Shown here: positions 9,362 to 18,583 of the stretch, in pieces
Layout: each line of letters begins with the position of its first letter
How positions within the stretch are numbered: position 1 is the stretch's first letter
Program-made: the position numbers and the translations under genes
Source of the DNA: Castellaniella caeni NBRC 101664
GTDB lineage: Bacteria; Pseudomonadota; Gammaproteobacteria; Burkholderiales; Burkholderiaceae_B
Direction: 5' to 3'
Assembly (NCBI RefSeq): GCF_001592225.1
Contig: NZ_BCWN01000010.1
Location: 49,572-113,571, forward strand
Length of the DNA: 64,000 bases
The notes under the pieces: generated by a model
What the model saw: the letters and a program-made list of their open reading frames with translations, nothing else
Told to the model about the DNA's origin: nothing
Database searches by the model: none

Positions 9362-9400
9362 GCGCTGTGATATTCTTTTCAGTTCCTTTCATCACAGCGC
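9362..9400. promoter_or_regulatory. Perfect 10-bp inverted repeat just upstream of ilvA
   Basis: GCGCTGTGAT (9362-9371) and ATCACAGCGC (9391-9400) are exact inverted copies separated by 19 bp. The right arm ends 9 bp before the ilvA ATG, so it occupies the ribosome-binding-site position; no ordinary AGGAG is visible. A weak TATTCT (9371-9376) lies inside the loop region. The element could be an operator over the promoter or a leader hairpin controlling translation of threonine deaminase. Confidence 0.6.
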
Positions 9401-9409
9401 TTGCGTGCC

Positions 9410-10918
9410 ATGTCCGTTGATTATCTGAAACGTATCTTGACGTCCAAAGTTTATGACGTCGCTCACGAAACCGCCCTGGACCTGGCCCCTCGAATTAGCA
9501 AGCGCATTGGCAACACGGTGCTTTTGAAGCGCGAAGACACCCAGCCCGTCTTCAGTTTCAAGCTGCGTGGCGCCTACAACAAGATGGCGCATCTCAGCGC
9601 TGAAGAACTCAAGCGCGGCGTCATCGCCGCGTCGGCCGGCAACCATGCCCAGGGCGTGGCGCTGTCCGCCAGCCGCCTGAAATGCCGCGCCGTGATCGTC
9701 ATGCCGATCACCACGCCGCAGGTGAAAATCGACGCCGTCAAAGCGCTGGGCGGCGAGGTCGTGCTCTTTGGCGACAGCTTCACCGATGCCGCCGAGCACG
9801 CGGTCGAGCTGCAAAAGCGCGATGGCCTTACCTTCGTCCATCCCTTCGACGACCCTGACGTCATCGCCGGGCAGGGCACGATCGGGATGGAAATCCTGCG
9901 CCAGCACCCTGGCCCCATCGATGCCGTCTTCGTGGCTATCGGCGGCGGCGGTCTCATTTCGGGGGTGGCCAGCTACATCAAGCAGTTGCGTCCGGACATC
10001 CGGATCATCGGGGTGCAAACCGAGGATTCCGACGCCATGGTGCGCAGCGTGCGGGCCGGGCGGCGCATCAAGCTGAACGACGTGGGCCTGTTTTCCGACG
10101 GCACGGCCGTCAAGCAGGTGGGCCAGGAAACCCTGCGCCTGGTGCGCGAATACGTGGACGATTTCGTCACGGTGGACACCGACGCCATCTGCGCCGGCAT
10201 CAAAGACGTCTTTCAGGACACCCGCAGCGTGCTCGAACCCGCCGGCGCCCTGGCCCTGGCCGGCGCCAAGCGCTACGCGGCCCAGCAGAAATGGAAGGGC
10301 AAGACGCTGGTGGCCATCACCTGCGGCGCCAACATGAACTTCGACCGCCTGCGTTTCGTGGCCGAACGCGCCGACGTGGGCGAGGCCCGCGAGGCCTTGT
10401 TCGCCATCACCCTGCCCGAGCAGCGCGGCAGCTTCAAGCGCCTGTGCCAGGCCGTGGGGCAGCGCGCCGTGACCGAATTCAACTACCGCATCTCCGATGC
10501 CGAGAAGGCGCACGTCTACGTGGGCCTGCAAATCCGCTCAGAGCCCGAGATCGAGAAATTGGCCGCGCATTTCCGCAAGCTGGATTTCCCCACGCTCGAT
10601 CTCACCAGCAACGAGATGGCCAAGACCCACCTGCGTTACATGGTGGGCGGGCACTCGGGCCTGGCCCAGCACGAAGTGCTGTACCGTTTCGAGTTTCCCG
10701 AGCGGCCCGGCGCCTTGATGAAGTTTCTCGGCACCATGAATCCCGACTGGAACATCAGTCTGTTCCACTACCGCAACCAGGGCGATGATTACGGGCGCAT
10801 CCTGGTGGGCATCCAGGTTCCCCCCGAAGACAAAAAGAGCTTCAAAGAATTTCTCGACACGTTGGGCTATCCCTACTGGAACGAAACCGACAACCCGGCA
10901 TATCAGCTGTTCTTGTGA
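9410..10918 (+). CDS. ilvA: Threonine ammonia-lyase, biosynthetic
   Basis: 502 aa from the ATG at 9410; an in-frame TTG lies three codons earlier, but the ATG start matches the usual MSVDYLKRIL opening. The PLP lysine is in PVFSFKLRGAYNKM (K51), the phosphate-binding loop is AIGGGGLISG, and two ACT-like regulatory repeats occupy about residues 325-500, as in full-length isoleucine-sensitive enzymes. It converts L-threonine to 2-oxobutanoate and ammonia, the first step of isoleucine synthesis. The final 16 bp overlap the 3' end of phoR on the opposite strand. Confidence 0.95.
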   Translation: MSVDYLKRILTSKVYDVAHETALDLAPRISKRIGNTVLLKREDTQPVFSFKLRGAYNKMAHLSAEELKRGVIAASAGNHAQGVALSASRLKCRAVIVMPITTPQVKIDAVKALGGEVVLFGDSFTDAAEHAVELQKRDGLTFVHPFDDPDVIAGQGTIGMEILRQHPGPIDAVFVAIGGGGLISGVASYIKQLRPDIRIIGVQTEDSDAMVRSVRAGRRIKLNDVGLFSDGTAVKQVGQETLRLVREYVDDFVTVDTDAICAGIKDVFQDTRSVLEPAGALALAGAKRYAAQQKWKGKTLVAITCGANMNFDRLRFVAERADVGEAREALFAITLPEQRGSFKRLCQAVGQRAVTEFNYRISDAEKAHVYVGLQIRSEPEIEKLAAHFRKLDFPTLDLTSNEMAKTHLRYMVGGHSGLAQHEVLYRFEFPERPGALMKFLGTMNPDWNISLFHYRNQGDDYGRILVGIQVPPEDKKSFKEFLDTLGYPYWNETDNPAYQLFL

Positions 10919-12204
10919 GCGCACACCCGGTCTGCCGGGAAGTGAAGCGAAAACGTGCTGCCCGCGCCCGGCGTGCTTTCGATGTCCAGCGTGGCTTCGT
11001 GGCGCAGGGCCACGTGCTTGGTGATGGCCAGCCCCAGGCCGGTGCCGCCCGTGGCGCGTGAGCGCCCGCGGTTCACGCGAAAGAAGCGCTCGGTCAGGCG
11101 CGGGATGTCGCCGCTGGCAATGCCGATGCCGGTGTCCTGCACCTGGTAGCAGGCGCTGGCGTCGGCCTGCCGCGCCCAGCGGATCGTGATGGTGCCGCCG
11201 GCGGGGGTGTAGCGCACGGCGTTGGTCATGAGATTGCCGACCGCCGAGGCCAGCTCGCTTTCCTGACCCAGAATCTGCAAGGTATCGTCCACCTGCAGCG
11301 CGAAATGGTGCTGCCCGTTCGAGAGCGCCTGGCTTTGCGTGAGCGCCGTCTGGATCAGGGCGGCCAGCGCCACCGGTGCGCCGGGCTGGTTGGGTGTGGT
11401 TTCCAGTGAAGACAGCGTCAGCAGGTCGGCGACCAGGGCCTGCATGTTGTGCGCCTGGTGCGCCATGAGCTGCAGGTAGTGCTGCCGCTGTTCGGGCGTG
11501 AGGGCGTCGTCGGGCATGTCGTGCAGGGTTTCGATGAAACCCGACAGCACGGTCAGCGGCGTGCGCATTTCGTGCGAGACGTTGGCGACGAAATCCTTGC
11601 GCGTGTTCTCCAGGCGTTCGATTTGCGTGATGTCGCGGGTCACCATCAGGAACTGCCCGGCGCCGTAGGGGGCCAGATGCAGCATCAGGGTGCGCGTGTG
11701 GTCGGCGTGGCCCAGGTGCAGGACGAGCGGCTTGTCCCAGTGATCCTGGCGGGCGTAGTGGGCGAACTCGGGCGCGCGCAGCACGTTGAGGATGCTGTGG
11801 CCGCGATCCTGGTGCGGGTTGAGCCCCAGGTGCTCGGCGGCGGTCTGGTTGCACCACAGCAGGGTCTTGTCGGGCGACAGGGTGAGCGCCCCGTCGGGCA
11901 GGGCTTCGGCGGCCAGCAAGGCGCGCTGGAAATTGCGCGCGCGTTCTTGCAGTTCGAGCCGGTTCTGCTTCAGCTTGCGGTAGATCGGCGCCAGGATTTC
12001 ATCCCAGGGGCCCACCGAAGGCGGCGGTGGGTCGTCGATGTTGCGCACCCAGCGGGCGATGCGCGACAGCTGCAGGCCGCTGACCAGCACCATAGCCAGC
12101 AGGCCCAGGGCCAGCAGGGCCCAGCCGGTGGCGGCGCCCAGCCAGGCGCCCAGCAGCCACCCGCCCAAGGCCCAGAGTGCGATGGAAACCAGTGTCTTGT
12201 TCAT
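10903..12204 (-). CDS. phoR: Phosphate regulon sensor histidine kinase
   Basis: 433 aa. Two membrane segments lie at residues 6-20 and 24-45, with only a very short loop between, as in PhoR. A linker and PAS domain follow (about 90-200), then the dimerisation/phosphoacceptor motif VSHEMRTPLTVLSGFIETL with H211, and a HATPase domain with N, G1 (DTGIGIASGDIPRLTERFFR) and G2 (GGTGLGLAITKHV) boxes. It autophosphorylates and passes phosphate to PhoB under low phosphate. Its ATG shares ATGA with the phoB stop codon, so the pair is translationally coupled. The usual pst/phoU genes are not in this window. Confidence 0.93.
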   Translation of the reverse strand: MNKTLVSIALWALGGWLLGAWLGAATGWALLALGLLAMVLVSGLQLSRIARWVRNIDDPPPPSVGPWDEILAPIYRKLKQNRLELQERARNFQRALLAAEALPDGALTLSPDKTLLWCNQTAAEHLGLNPHQDRGHSILNVLRAPEFAHYARQDHWDKPLVLHLGHADHTRTLMLHLAPYGAGQFLMVTRDITQIERLENTRKDFVANVSHEMRTPLTVLSGFIETLHDMPDDALTPEQRQHYLQLMAHQAHNMQALVADLLTLSSLETTPNQPGAPVALAALIQTALTQSQALSNGQHHFALQVDDTLQILGQESELASAVGNLMTNAVRYTPAGGTITIRWARQADASACYQVQDTGIGIASGDIPRLTERFFRVNRGRSRATGGTGLGLAITKHVALRHEATLDIESTPGAGSTFSLHFPADRVCAHKNS

Positions 12205-12896
12205 TCGATGCGTGCCATGCTGAAACAGTAGCCGGCCCCGCGCACGGTCTGGATCAGGTGATCCAGGGCGGCGGGGGACAGCGCCTTGCGCAGGCGGCGG
12301 ATGTGCACATCGACTGTCCGCTCTTCGACGAAGACGTGATCGCCCCAGATTTGATCGAGCAGCTGTGTGCGGCTGTAGACGCGCCGTGCGTGCGTCATGA
12401 GAAAGTGTAGCAGGCGAAATTCGGTGGGCCCCATGGGCAGTGCGATGCCGCCGCCGCTGACCTGGCGTGTGCCGGGGTCGAGCGTGAGGCCGCCGACCTC
12501 GATGAGGTCGTGGGTCAGCTGGGGCGCGCGGCGCCGCAGCAGCGACTTGATGCGGGCCTGCAGCTCGCGCAGCGAGAAGGGCTTGGTGAGATAGTCGTCC
12601 GCCCCGGCTTCCAGCCCGTCCACCTTGTCTTGCTCGGCGCTGCGCGCCGTCAGCATGATGAGCGGGATGTCGCGCGTGCGCGCGGCGCCACGCAGCTGCC
12701 GGGCCAGGCGCACGCCGGGCTGGTCGGGCAGCATCCAGTCGAGCAGGATCAGGTCGGGCAGCGCCTGCTGGATCAGGGCCAGGGCCTCCTGGCAGTTCTG
12801 GGCCTGCTGGACGGCATAGCCCGCGTGCCGCAGGTTCAGGCACAACAATTCCTGGATGGCGGGTTCGTCTTCGATGATCAGGATGGTGGCGGACAT
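12201..12896 (-). CDS. phoB: Phosphate regulon response regulator
   Basis: 231 aa OmpR/PhoB-type regulator. The receiver domain (1-120) has the acidic pair E9/D10, the phosphorylation site D53 in LILLDWMLPD, T83 and K105. The C-terminal winged helix (about 135-231) includes MGPTEFRLLHFLMTH and FVEERTVDVHIRRLRKAL, the latter close to the PhoB recognition helix. It activates the phosphate-starvation genes by binding Pho boxes, and a candidate box lies in its own upstream region (12940-12957). It is the first gene of the leftward phoB-phoR unit. Confidence 0.94.
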   Translation of the reverse strand: MSATILIIEDEPAIQELLCLNLRHAGYAVQQAQNCQEALALIQQALPDLILLDWMLPDQPGVRLARQLRGAARTRDIPLIMLTARSAEQDKVDGLEAGADDYLTKPFSLRELQARIKSLLRRRAPQLTHDLIEVGGLTLDPGTRQVSGGGIALPMGPTEFRLLHFLMTHARRVYSRTQLLDQIWGDHVFVEERTVDVHIRRLRKALSPAALDHLIQTVRGAGYCFSMARIE

Positions 12897-12937
12897 GGCG
12901 CGGAAGCTTGAATGCGGAAGGTGGCGGGGTTTTTGAC

Positions 12938-12980
12938 CGGTGTCATCTTAGAGTCACATTATTTCATTCATATGACACCG
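12938..12980. promoter_or_regulatory. Candidate Pho box inside a long inverted repeat, phoB/ubiE intergenic region
   Basis: CGGTGTCAT (12938-12946) and ATGACACCG (12972-12980) are perfect 9-bp inverted copies. Within the left part, GTGTCATCTTAGAGTCAC (12940-12957) matches the Pho-box pattern of two TGTCA-type repeats 11 bp apart at 11 of 18 positions, including TGTCAT and GTCAC. It lies 44 bp upstream of phoB, so autoregulation of phoBR is the natural reading; the box points toward ubiE. The match is by eye. Confidence 0.5.
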
Positions 12981-13035
12981 CCGGGCCCGGCGCCGTGGCC
13001 CGATGGGTCGGGGGATGCGGTACGATACGCGGATC

Positions 13036-13800
13036 ATGAGCGATACATCCCACGACGCTGGCCAGGGGCCAGAGACACATTTCGGTTTCGAGACGGTACG
13101 CGAGTCCGACAAGGCGCATCGCGTGGCCGAGGTCTTCCATTCGGTGGCCTCGCGCTACGACCTGATGAACGACCTCATGTCTGGCGGCCTGCATCGCGCC
13201 TGGAAGGCCTTCACCATCGGGCGCGCCCAGGTGCGCCCGGGCATGCGCGTGCTCGACATCGCGGGCGGCACGGGCGATCTGGCACGCGCCTTCGCCCGCA
13301 AGGCCGGGCCCAGCGGCCAGGTGTGGCTCACCGACATCAACGATTCCATGCTGCGCGTGGGGCGCGACCGCCTGCTCGATCGCGGCCTGGTCACGCCGGT
13401 GGCCGTGTGCGACGCCGAATGCCTGCCTTTCCCCGACCGCTATTTCGATCGCGTGTCGGTGGCTTTCGGGCTGCGCAACATGACGCACAAAGACCGCGCG
13501 CTGGCCGAGATGCACCGGGTGCTCAAGCCGGGCGGCAAGCTGCTGGTGCTCGAATTCTCGCGGGTCGCGCCCGCCCTGGCCCCAGTGTACGACTGGTATT
13601 CCTTCAATGTGCTGCCCAAGATCGGCCGCGTCGTTGCTGCCGACGAATCCAGCTACCGCTATCTGGCCGAATCCATCCGCATGCACCCCGACCAGGAAAC
13701 CCTGGCCGGCATGCTGCGCACGGTGGGCCTGGGGCGCGTGCAGTACTTCAACATGACGGCGGGGGTCGTTGCCCTGCACGAAGGGGTGCGCCTGAACTGA
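13036..13800 (+). CDS. ubiE: Ubiquinone/menaquinone C-methyltransferase
   Basis: 254 aa from the ATG at 13036; an upstream in-frame start would add 11 non-conserved residues. Diagnostic stretches are [20 protein letters not shown] (about residues 16-35), the SAM-binding [16 protein letters not shown] and [17 protein letters not shown] near the C-terminus. The enzyme methylates 2-polyprenyl-6-methoxy-1,4-benzoquinol in ubiquinone synthesis. It heads a quinone block with ubiJ and ubiB, as in E. coli, but a Tim44-domain gene is inserted and a strong terminator follows it. Confidence 0.95.
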   Translation: MSDTSHDAGQGPETHFGFETVRESDKAHRVAEVFHSVASRYDLMNDLMSGGLHRAWKAFTIGRAQVRPGMRVLDIAGGTGDLARAFARKAGPSGQVWLTDINDSMLRVGRDRLLDRGLVTPVAVCDAECLPFPDRYFDRVSVAFGLRNMTHKDRALAEMHRVLKPGGKLLVLEFSRVAPALAPVYDWYSFNVLPKIGRVVAADESSYRYLAESIRMHPDQETLAGMLRTVGLGRVQYFNMTAGVVALHEGVRLN

Positions 13801-13844
13801 CAGCCGGGTTCCGCGTTTGCCGCTGGCCTGTGCGCCATGCCTTC

Positions 13845-13876
13845 AAGGGGCCGCCTGATGCGGCCCCTTGTCATTT
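13845..13876 (+). terminator. Rho-independent terminator after ubiE
   Basis: AAGGGGCCGC (13845-13854) pairs perfectly with GCGGCCCCTT (13860-13869) around a CTGAT loop and is followed by GTCATTTTTT. It separates ubiE from the Tim44-domain gene, so ubiJ-ubiB are not simply read from the ubiE promoter. Confidence 0.85.
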
Positions 13877-14018
13877 TTTACTTTTTGCCGCCTGTTTTTT
13901 CGCCGACGAGCCTGCGAATCAGGGTGATCTATGGTAATTTACAGCTATTCAGCTTGATGTCAGGTTGTTGAAAAAACCATTTCCCCATCAAGCGCGACGC
14001 ACTCATTCAGGAGACCTC

Positions 14019-15005
14019 ATGACCTTATCCTTGCCTCGTTGGATGCTGGCCACGCTCATGCTCGTGGCGGCACTGGTGATGCTGTCCGTCACCTCAGACG
14101 CCCAGGCGCGCCGCATGGGGGGCGGCATGAGCTTCGGGCGCCAGTCCACCAATATTGCCAAACAGCGCCAGGCCGTTCCCCCGCCCACCGCCTCCACCAC
14201 GCAGCGCGCGGCAGCGCCCGCCGCCGGGGCTGCAGCGGGTACGGCGGCCGCGGGCGCCGCCAAGTCCGGCATGTCGCGCTGGCTGGGCCCGCTGGCCGGT
14301 ATCGCCGCGGGCCTGGGTATTGCCGCGCTCTTGTCCAGCCTGGGGCTGTCGGGCGCCTTTCTTGAATTCCTCTCCAGCGCGCTGCTGATCGGCCTGGTGG
14401 TGTTCGCGGTGATGTTCCTGGTGCGCCGCCTGCGCGGGGCCCAGCGGCCCATGGCGGCTGCCGGGGCCACCGGGGCCACCGGGGCCGGCGGCGCGGGCAA
14501 CAGCTACCGCCAGGCCCGGCCCGAGCCGGTGCGCAGCTGGAACCCGGCCCCGGCGTCCGCAGGCCCGGCCCCGGCTGCCGCGCCCGTCATCGAAGCCGTG
14601 CCGTCGGTGGCCGCGTACGACCCGTCCTGGTTCATTCCGGCCGATTTCGACGTGCCCGCCTTCCTGGCGCAGGCCAAGCAGCAATTCACCCAGGTGCAGG
14701 GGCTCTGGGACGCGGGTGACCGCGCCAGCCTGCAAGAATTCCTCACCGACGACCTGCTGGCCGAGATCACGCCGCGCCTGCCCGCGCCGGGCGAGGGCAA
14801 CCGCACCGACATCGTGCTGCTCAATGCCGAGCTGCTGGGCATCGAAACGGTGGCGGGCGGCCATCTGGCCAGCGTGCGCTATTCGGGCATGCTGCGCGAG
14901 GCCGCGGGGGCCGAGGCCTTCCGCTTCGAAGAAGTCTGGAACCTCTACAAAGCCGAGGGCGCGGGCTGGCTGCTGGCCGGTATCCAGCAGCTCGATCCGC
15001 AGTAG
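14019..15005 (+). CDS. Tim44-domain protein, secreted or membrane-anchored
   Basis: 328 aa from the ATG at 14019, preceded by CAGGAGACC. There is a signal-like segment (about 8-30), then an RRMGGGMSFGRQ motif common in bacterial Tim44-like proteins. An Ala/Pro-rich low-complexity stretch follows, then a membrane region (about residues 85-130) and a second Ala/Gly/Pro-rich linker. The C-terminal Tim44-like domain (about 205-328) contains DVPAFLAQAKQQFTQVQGLW and ends in WLLAGIQQLD. The molecular role of these bacterial proteins is not established. It lies alone between two terminators (13845 and 15048). Confidence 0.85.
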   Translation: MTLSLPRWMLATLMLVAALVMLSVTSDAQARRMGGGMSFGRQSTNIAKQRQAVPPPTASTTQRAAAPAAGAAAGTAAAGAAKSGMSRWLGPLAGIAAGLGIAALLSSLGLSGAFLEFLSSALLIGLVVFAVMFLVRRLRGAQRPMAAAGATGATGAGGAGNSYRQARPEPVRSWNPAPASAGPAPAAAPVIEAVPSVAAYDPSWFIPADFDVPAFLAQAKQQFTQVQGLWDAGDRASLQEFLTDDLLAEITPRLPAPGEGNRTDIVLLNAELLGIETVAGGHLASVRYSGMLREAAGAEAFRFEEVWNLYKAEGAGWLLAGIQQLDPQ

Positions 15006-15047
15006 CGCCGCACAGGCCCGCGCGCCTGCGGGCCGTCCAAAACCAGT

Positions 15048-15081
15048 ACACTGGGGCCTGTATCGGCCCCAGTGTTTTTTT
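15048..15081 (+). terminator. Rho-independent terminator after the Tim44-domain gene
   Basis: ACACTGGGGCC (15048-15058) pairs perfectly with GGCCCCAGTGT (15065-15075) around a TGTATC loop, and the last stem base begins a run of seven T residues (15075-15081). This is a textbook terminator 43 bp after the stop codon. Confidence 0.92.
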
Positions 15082-15140
15082 GGATCTCCGGGCGGTGGCG
15101 CGCTGCTTTGGCTTGCCTGGCCCCGCTTGGTTCTCTGCGC

Positions 15141-15767
15141 ATGAACCTACCTTTTCCCCCCTTTTTGCCACGCCCCACGGACCTTTTCGTGCGCGGCTTC
15201 AATGCCTTGTTGCGCCGCGAGCCCTGGGCGCGCGAGCGCCTGGCCCCGCATGCGGGCAAGGCGGTGCGCATCGCGATCGGCACGCGCTGGGCGGCACAGC
15301 TGTCCATCACGTCGGATGGCGGCGTACAGACGTGCGATCCGGCCATCGTGCCCGCCGTCACGCTGTCCATTGCGCAAGACCGCATCCGCGACCTGCCCGC
15401 GGCCTGGCGCGAACAGGGTATGGCGGGCGTCACCGGGCTGGCGCACATCCATGGCGACGCCGGGCTGGCGCACCTGATCTCGGATCTCGCGCACACCCTG
15501 CGCTGGGATGTCGAAGACGACCTGTCGCGCGTCGTGGGCGACGTGGCCGCCGTGCGCCTGGTCGATGGGGCACGGGCCCTGGCCGCCGGGGCGCGCAAGG
15601 CCGCTGGCCGGGCGCAGGACAACGTGGCCGAATACCTGGCTGAAGAGTCCGGCCTGGTGGTGCCGGGGGGGGATTTCCGGGCCTGGCGCGCGCGGTTGCA
15701 GGCGCTCGAGACGCGTCTCGACCAGCTTGAAGCCCGGGTGCGGCGCTTGCCGGAGGCGGCATGCTGA
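15141..15767 (+). CDS. ubiJ: Ubiquinone biosynthesis accessory factor UbiJ (SCP2 domain)
   Basis: 208 aa from the ATG at 15141. The N-terminal SCP2-like lipid-binding domain spans about residues 15-125, and a C-terminal helical part ends in [20 protein letters not shown], a short coiled coil typical of UbiJ/YigP. UbiJ holds ubiquinone intermediates for the soluble Ubi-enzyme complex. The last 7 bp overlap the start of ubiB, so the two are translationally coupled, which confirms the family call. Confidence 0.88.
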   Translation: MNLPFPPFLPRPTDLFVRGFNALLRREPWARERLAPHAGKAVRIAIGTRWAAQLSITSDGGVQTCDPAIVPAVTLSIAQDRIRDLPAAWREQGMAGVTGLAHIHGDAGLAHLISDLAHTLRWDVEDDLSRVVGDVAAVRLVDGARALAAGARKAAGRAQDNVAEYLAEESGLVVPGGDFRAWRARLQALETRLDQLEARVRRLPEAAC

Positions 15768-17326
15768 CGTTCTGGCGCCTGACATACATTCTTTGGGTCG
15801 GGCTGCGTTACAGGCTCGACGAGCTGGTGCTCTCCAGCCTGCAGCATCCCTGGGCGCATGCGCTGTTGCGGCTGGTGTCGTTGGGACACAAGCCGCGGCG
15901 CGCGCGTGGCGAGCGCCTGCGCCTGGCCTTGGAAACCCTGGGGCCCATCTACGTCAAATTCGGCCAGGTGCTGTCCACGCGCCGCGATCTCGTGCCCGCC
16001 GACATTGCCGACGAACTCGCCCTGCTGCAAGATCGCGTGCCGCCGTTTCCGTCGGATCAGGCCGCCGCCATCATCGAAGAATCACTGGGGGCTGCGCCGC
16101 AAACCTTGTTTGCGCAGTTCGAGCGCGATCCCGTGGCCTCGGCCTCGATCGCGCAGGTGCACTTCGCCGTGCTGCACGATGGCCGCGAAGTGGCCGTCAA
16201 GGTGCTGCGCCCGGCCATGCGCGAAGCCATCGAGCGCGACCTCACCCTGTTGCGCGCACTGGCCGGGCTGGTCGAACGCATCGCCCCCGATGGCCGTCGC
16301 CTCAAGCCTCGCGAAGTGGTGGCCGAATTCGACAAATACCTGCACGACGAACTCGACCTCATTCGCGAGGCCGCCAACTGCAGCCAGCTGCGGCGCAATT
16401 TTGGCCCCGACACCGATCGCGCCAACCTGCTGCTGGTGCCCGAGGTGGTCTGGGAATTCTGCACCAGCCAGGTCTTCACCATGCAGCGCATGCACGGGGT
16501 GCCGGTCAGCCGCGTGGCGCAGCTGCGCGCCCTGGGGGTGGACATCCCCTTGCTCGCCCGCCAGGGGGTCGAGATTTTCTTCATGCAGGTGTTCACCGAC
16601 GGCTTTTTTCACGCCGACATGCACCCGGGCAACATCTATGTGTCCGACGAGCCCGAAACCCTGGGGCGCTACATCGCGCTCGACTTCGGCATTGTGGGCT
16701 CACTGTCCGAGTTCGACAAAAATTATCTGGCGCAAAATTTCCTGGCCTTTTTCCGCCGCGACTACCGGCGCGTGGCCCAGCTGCACATTGAATCCGGTTG
16801 GGTGCCGCCCACTACCCGTGAAGAAGAGCTCGAAGGGGCCGTGCGGGCGGTGTGCGAGCCCTATTTCGACCGCCCCCTGGCCGAGATTTCACTGGGCCAG
16901 GTGCTGTTGCGCCTTTTCCAGACCTCGCGCCGCTTCAACGTCGAAATCCAGCCCCAGCTGGTGCTCTTGCAAAAGACGCTGCTCAACGTCGAAGGGATGG
17001 GGCGCGAACTCGACCCCAATCTCGATCTCTGGCAGACGGCCAAGCCTTTCCTCGAAAAGTGGATGCATCAGCGGGTGGGCATCAAGGGTTTGCGCCAGCG
17101 GCTGGAACAGGAAGCCAGCCAGTGGGCGCAGATCGTGCCGCAGATCCCCCGCCTGGTGTATACCCGGCTCAACCATCCAGACCCCGGCCCGGCCATGCGC
17201 AGCGAACTCGAACGCCTGCGCCGGGCGCAAGAGACGAACAACCGCCTGCTGAGCGTGCTGTGCGGCATTCTGGCCGTGGGCCTGGTGGTGGCCGTCTGGG
17301 CGCTGACGCGCGGGGGGGGGCTATGA
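15761..17326 (+). CDS. ubiB: Ubiquinone biosynthesis protein UbiB, kinase-like ATPase
   Basis: 521 aa. The protein-kinase-like fold carries the family KxGQ motif in [16 protein letters not shown] (about residues 63-78), the alanine-rich ATP-binding loop [22 protein letters not shown] with the catalytic-type lysine, [12 protein letters not shown] and DFGIVG. A hydrophobic C-terminal tail (about 495-520) anchors it in the inner membrane. UbiB is an atypical ATPase needed for ubiquinone assembly. It overlaps ubiJ by 7 bp, and its TGA overlaps the rfaE2 ATG. Confidence 0.94.
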   Translation: MLTFWRLTYILWVGLRYRLDELVLSSLQHPWAHALLRLVSLGHKPRRARGERLRLALETLGPIYVKFGQVLSTRRDLVPADIADELALLQDRVPPFPSDQAAAIIEESLGAAPQTLFAQFERDPVASASIAQVHFAVLHDGREVAVKVLRPAMREAIERDLTLLRALAGLVERIAPDGRRLKPREVVAEFDKYLHDELDLIREAANCSQLRRNFGPDTDRANLLLVPEVVWEFCTSQVFTMQRMHGVPVSRVAQLRALGVDIPLLARQGVEIFFMQVFTDGFFHADMHPGNIYVSDEPETLGRYIALDFGIVGSLSEFDKNYLAQNFLAFFRRDYRRVAQLHIESGWVPPTTREEELEGAVRAVCEPYFDRPLAEISLGQVLLRLFQTSRRFNVEIQPQLVLLQKTLLNVEGMGRELDPNLDLWQTAKPFLEKWMHQRVGIKGLRQRLEQEASQWAQIVPQIPRLVYTRLNHPDPGPAMRSELERLRRAQETNNRLLSVLCGILAVGLVVAVWALTRGGGL

Positions 17327-17847
17327 CGCATCTGACGCCTGTGGCGCCGCAACATCCCGCCGTGCCCGCGGCCCGCTTCGAATCCAAGGTTCTCAGCCCC
17401 GCCGATTGCCTGCGGGCCGTGCGCCAGGGCCGCCTGGCGCGCCCACTGGTCTTCACCAACGGCGTTTTCGACATCCTGCACCGGGGCCACGTCACGTATC
17501 TCGACCAGGCCGCGCAGCTGGGGGCCACCCTGGTGGTGGCCGTCAATACCGATGATTCCGTGCGCCGCCTGGGCAAGGGGGCCGACCGCCCGCTCAATGC
17601 CTGCGCCGACCGGGCCGCGCTGCTGGCGTCGCTTGCCTGCGTGGCTGCCGTCACCTGGTTTGCCGAAGACACGCCGCTCGAACTCATCACCGCTCTACGC
17701 CCCGACGTCATCGTCAAGGGCGGCGATTACGACATGGAAACCCTGCCTGAAACCGCCGCAGTGCGCAGCTGGGGTGGGCGGGCTGTGGCGATTCCGTTCG
17801 AGCACCAGCGCTCGACCACCGCGTTGCTGAAGAAAATTCGGCAATAG
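17323..17847 (+). CDS. rfaE2: D-glycero-beta-D-manno-heptose 1-phosphate adenylyltransferase
   Basis: 174 aa, started at the ATG at 17323 that overlaps the ubiB stop as ATGA. The nucleotidyltransferase motif is [12 protein letters not shown] (HxGH), with later [18 protein letters not shown] and [12 protein letters not shown], all typical of the C-terminal HldE/RfaE2 domain. It makes ADP-heptose precursor for lipopolysaccharide inner core. Here the kinase half (rfaE1) is not fused, as is usual in beta-proteobacteria. Coupling to ubiB looks like position only, not shared pathway. Confidence 0.92.
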   Translation: MTHLTPVAPQHPAVPAARFESKVLSPADCLRAVRQGRLARPLVFTNGVFDILHRGHVTYLDQAAQLGATLVVAVNTDDSVRRLGKGADRPLNACADRAALLASLACVAAVTWFAEDTPLELITALRPDVIVKGGDYDMETLPETAAVRSWGGRAVAIPFEHQRSTTALLKKIRQ

Positions 17848-17870
17848 TCGCGGGCCGGGCGCTGCCGTGA

Positions 17871-18551
17871 TCAGAACTGGAAGCGCGACCGCGCGGCGCC
17901 GCGCAGGGGCTTGGCCCAGGTGTCGAAGATTTGCACGGTTTCAAAGTTGGCGGCACTGGTGCGCGTGATGCGGCAGGCCGTCATGATGGGGCTGTGCCCC
18001 ACGATGGCCACCAGGCGGCCGCCCACGGCCAGCTGGTACTTGAGGGCGTCGGGCACCACCGGCACCGAGCCGGTGAGCAGGATGGCGTCGTATTCAGCCG
18101 TGCCCCAGCCCGCGTGGGCATCACCGGTTTCGAGCACGATGTTGGTGATCTGGTTGCGCGCCAGGTTGGCCTGAGCAAAGGCGGCCAGGCGGCTGTCGAT
18201 CTCGATGCTGGTGACCTGCTGGCACAGGCGCGACAGGATGGCGGCCTGGTAGCCCGAGCCGGTGCCGATTTCCAGCACGCAGTCGGTGGCCGTGAGCAGC
18301 AGGTCTTCGGCCAGCTTGGCCTCGACCTTGGGCGAGAGCATGCATTCGCGCGTATCGACGCCGTCGATGATGAGCGGCAGTTCGGTGTCGGTGAAAGCCA
18401 GGGCGCTTAGCTGGGGCGGCACGAAGCGTTCGCGCGGCAGATCAAAGACGGCTTGCAGCAGGCGTTCATCCTGGACGTTCCAGGGGCGAATCTGTTGCTC
18501 GACCATATTGAAGCGGGCACGGTCGGCGTCGGTGATGTCGTTGACGTTCAT
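17871..18551 (-). CDS. Protein-L-isoaspartate O-methyltransferase family protein
   Basis: 226 aa with a SAM-dependent methyltransferase fold: ERFVPPQLSALAFTDTELPL (about residues 41-60), motif I VLEIGTGSGYQAAILSRL, then VTSIEIDSRLAAFAQANL. These are Pcm-like. In Burkholderiales this short form is often a Pcm homologue of uncertain activity, so repair of isoaspartyl residues is probable but not assured. It is transcribed leftward, with a good TATAAT about 33 bp upstream of its start. Confidence 0.82.
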   Translation of the reverse strand: MNVNDITDADRARFNMVEQQIRPWNVQDERLLQAVFDLPRERFVPPQLSALAFTDTELPLIIDGVDTRECMLSPKVEAKLAEDLLLTATDCVLEIGTGSGYQAAILSRLCQQVTSIEIDSRLAAFAQANLARNQITNIVLETGDAHAGWGTAEYDAILLTGSVPVVPDALKYQLAVGGRLVAIVGHSPIMTACRITRTSAANFETVQIFDTWAKPLRGAARSRFQF

Positions 18552-18583
18552 TGTCGCGGTGGCCTAAGGGTTAACGTGGATCG

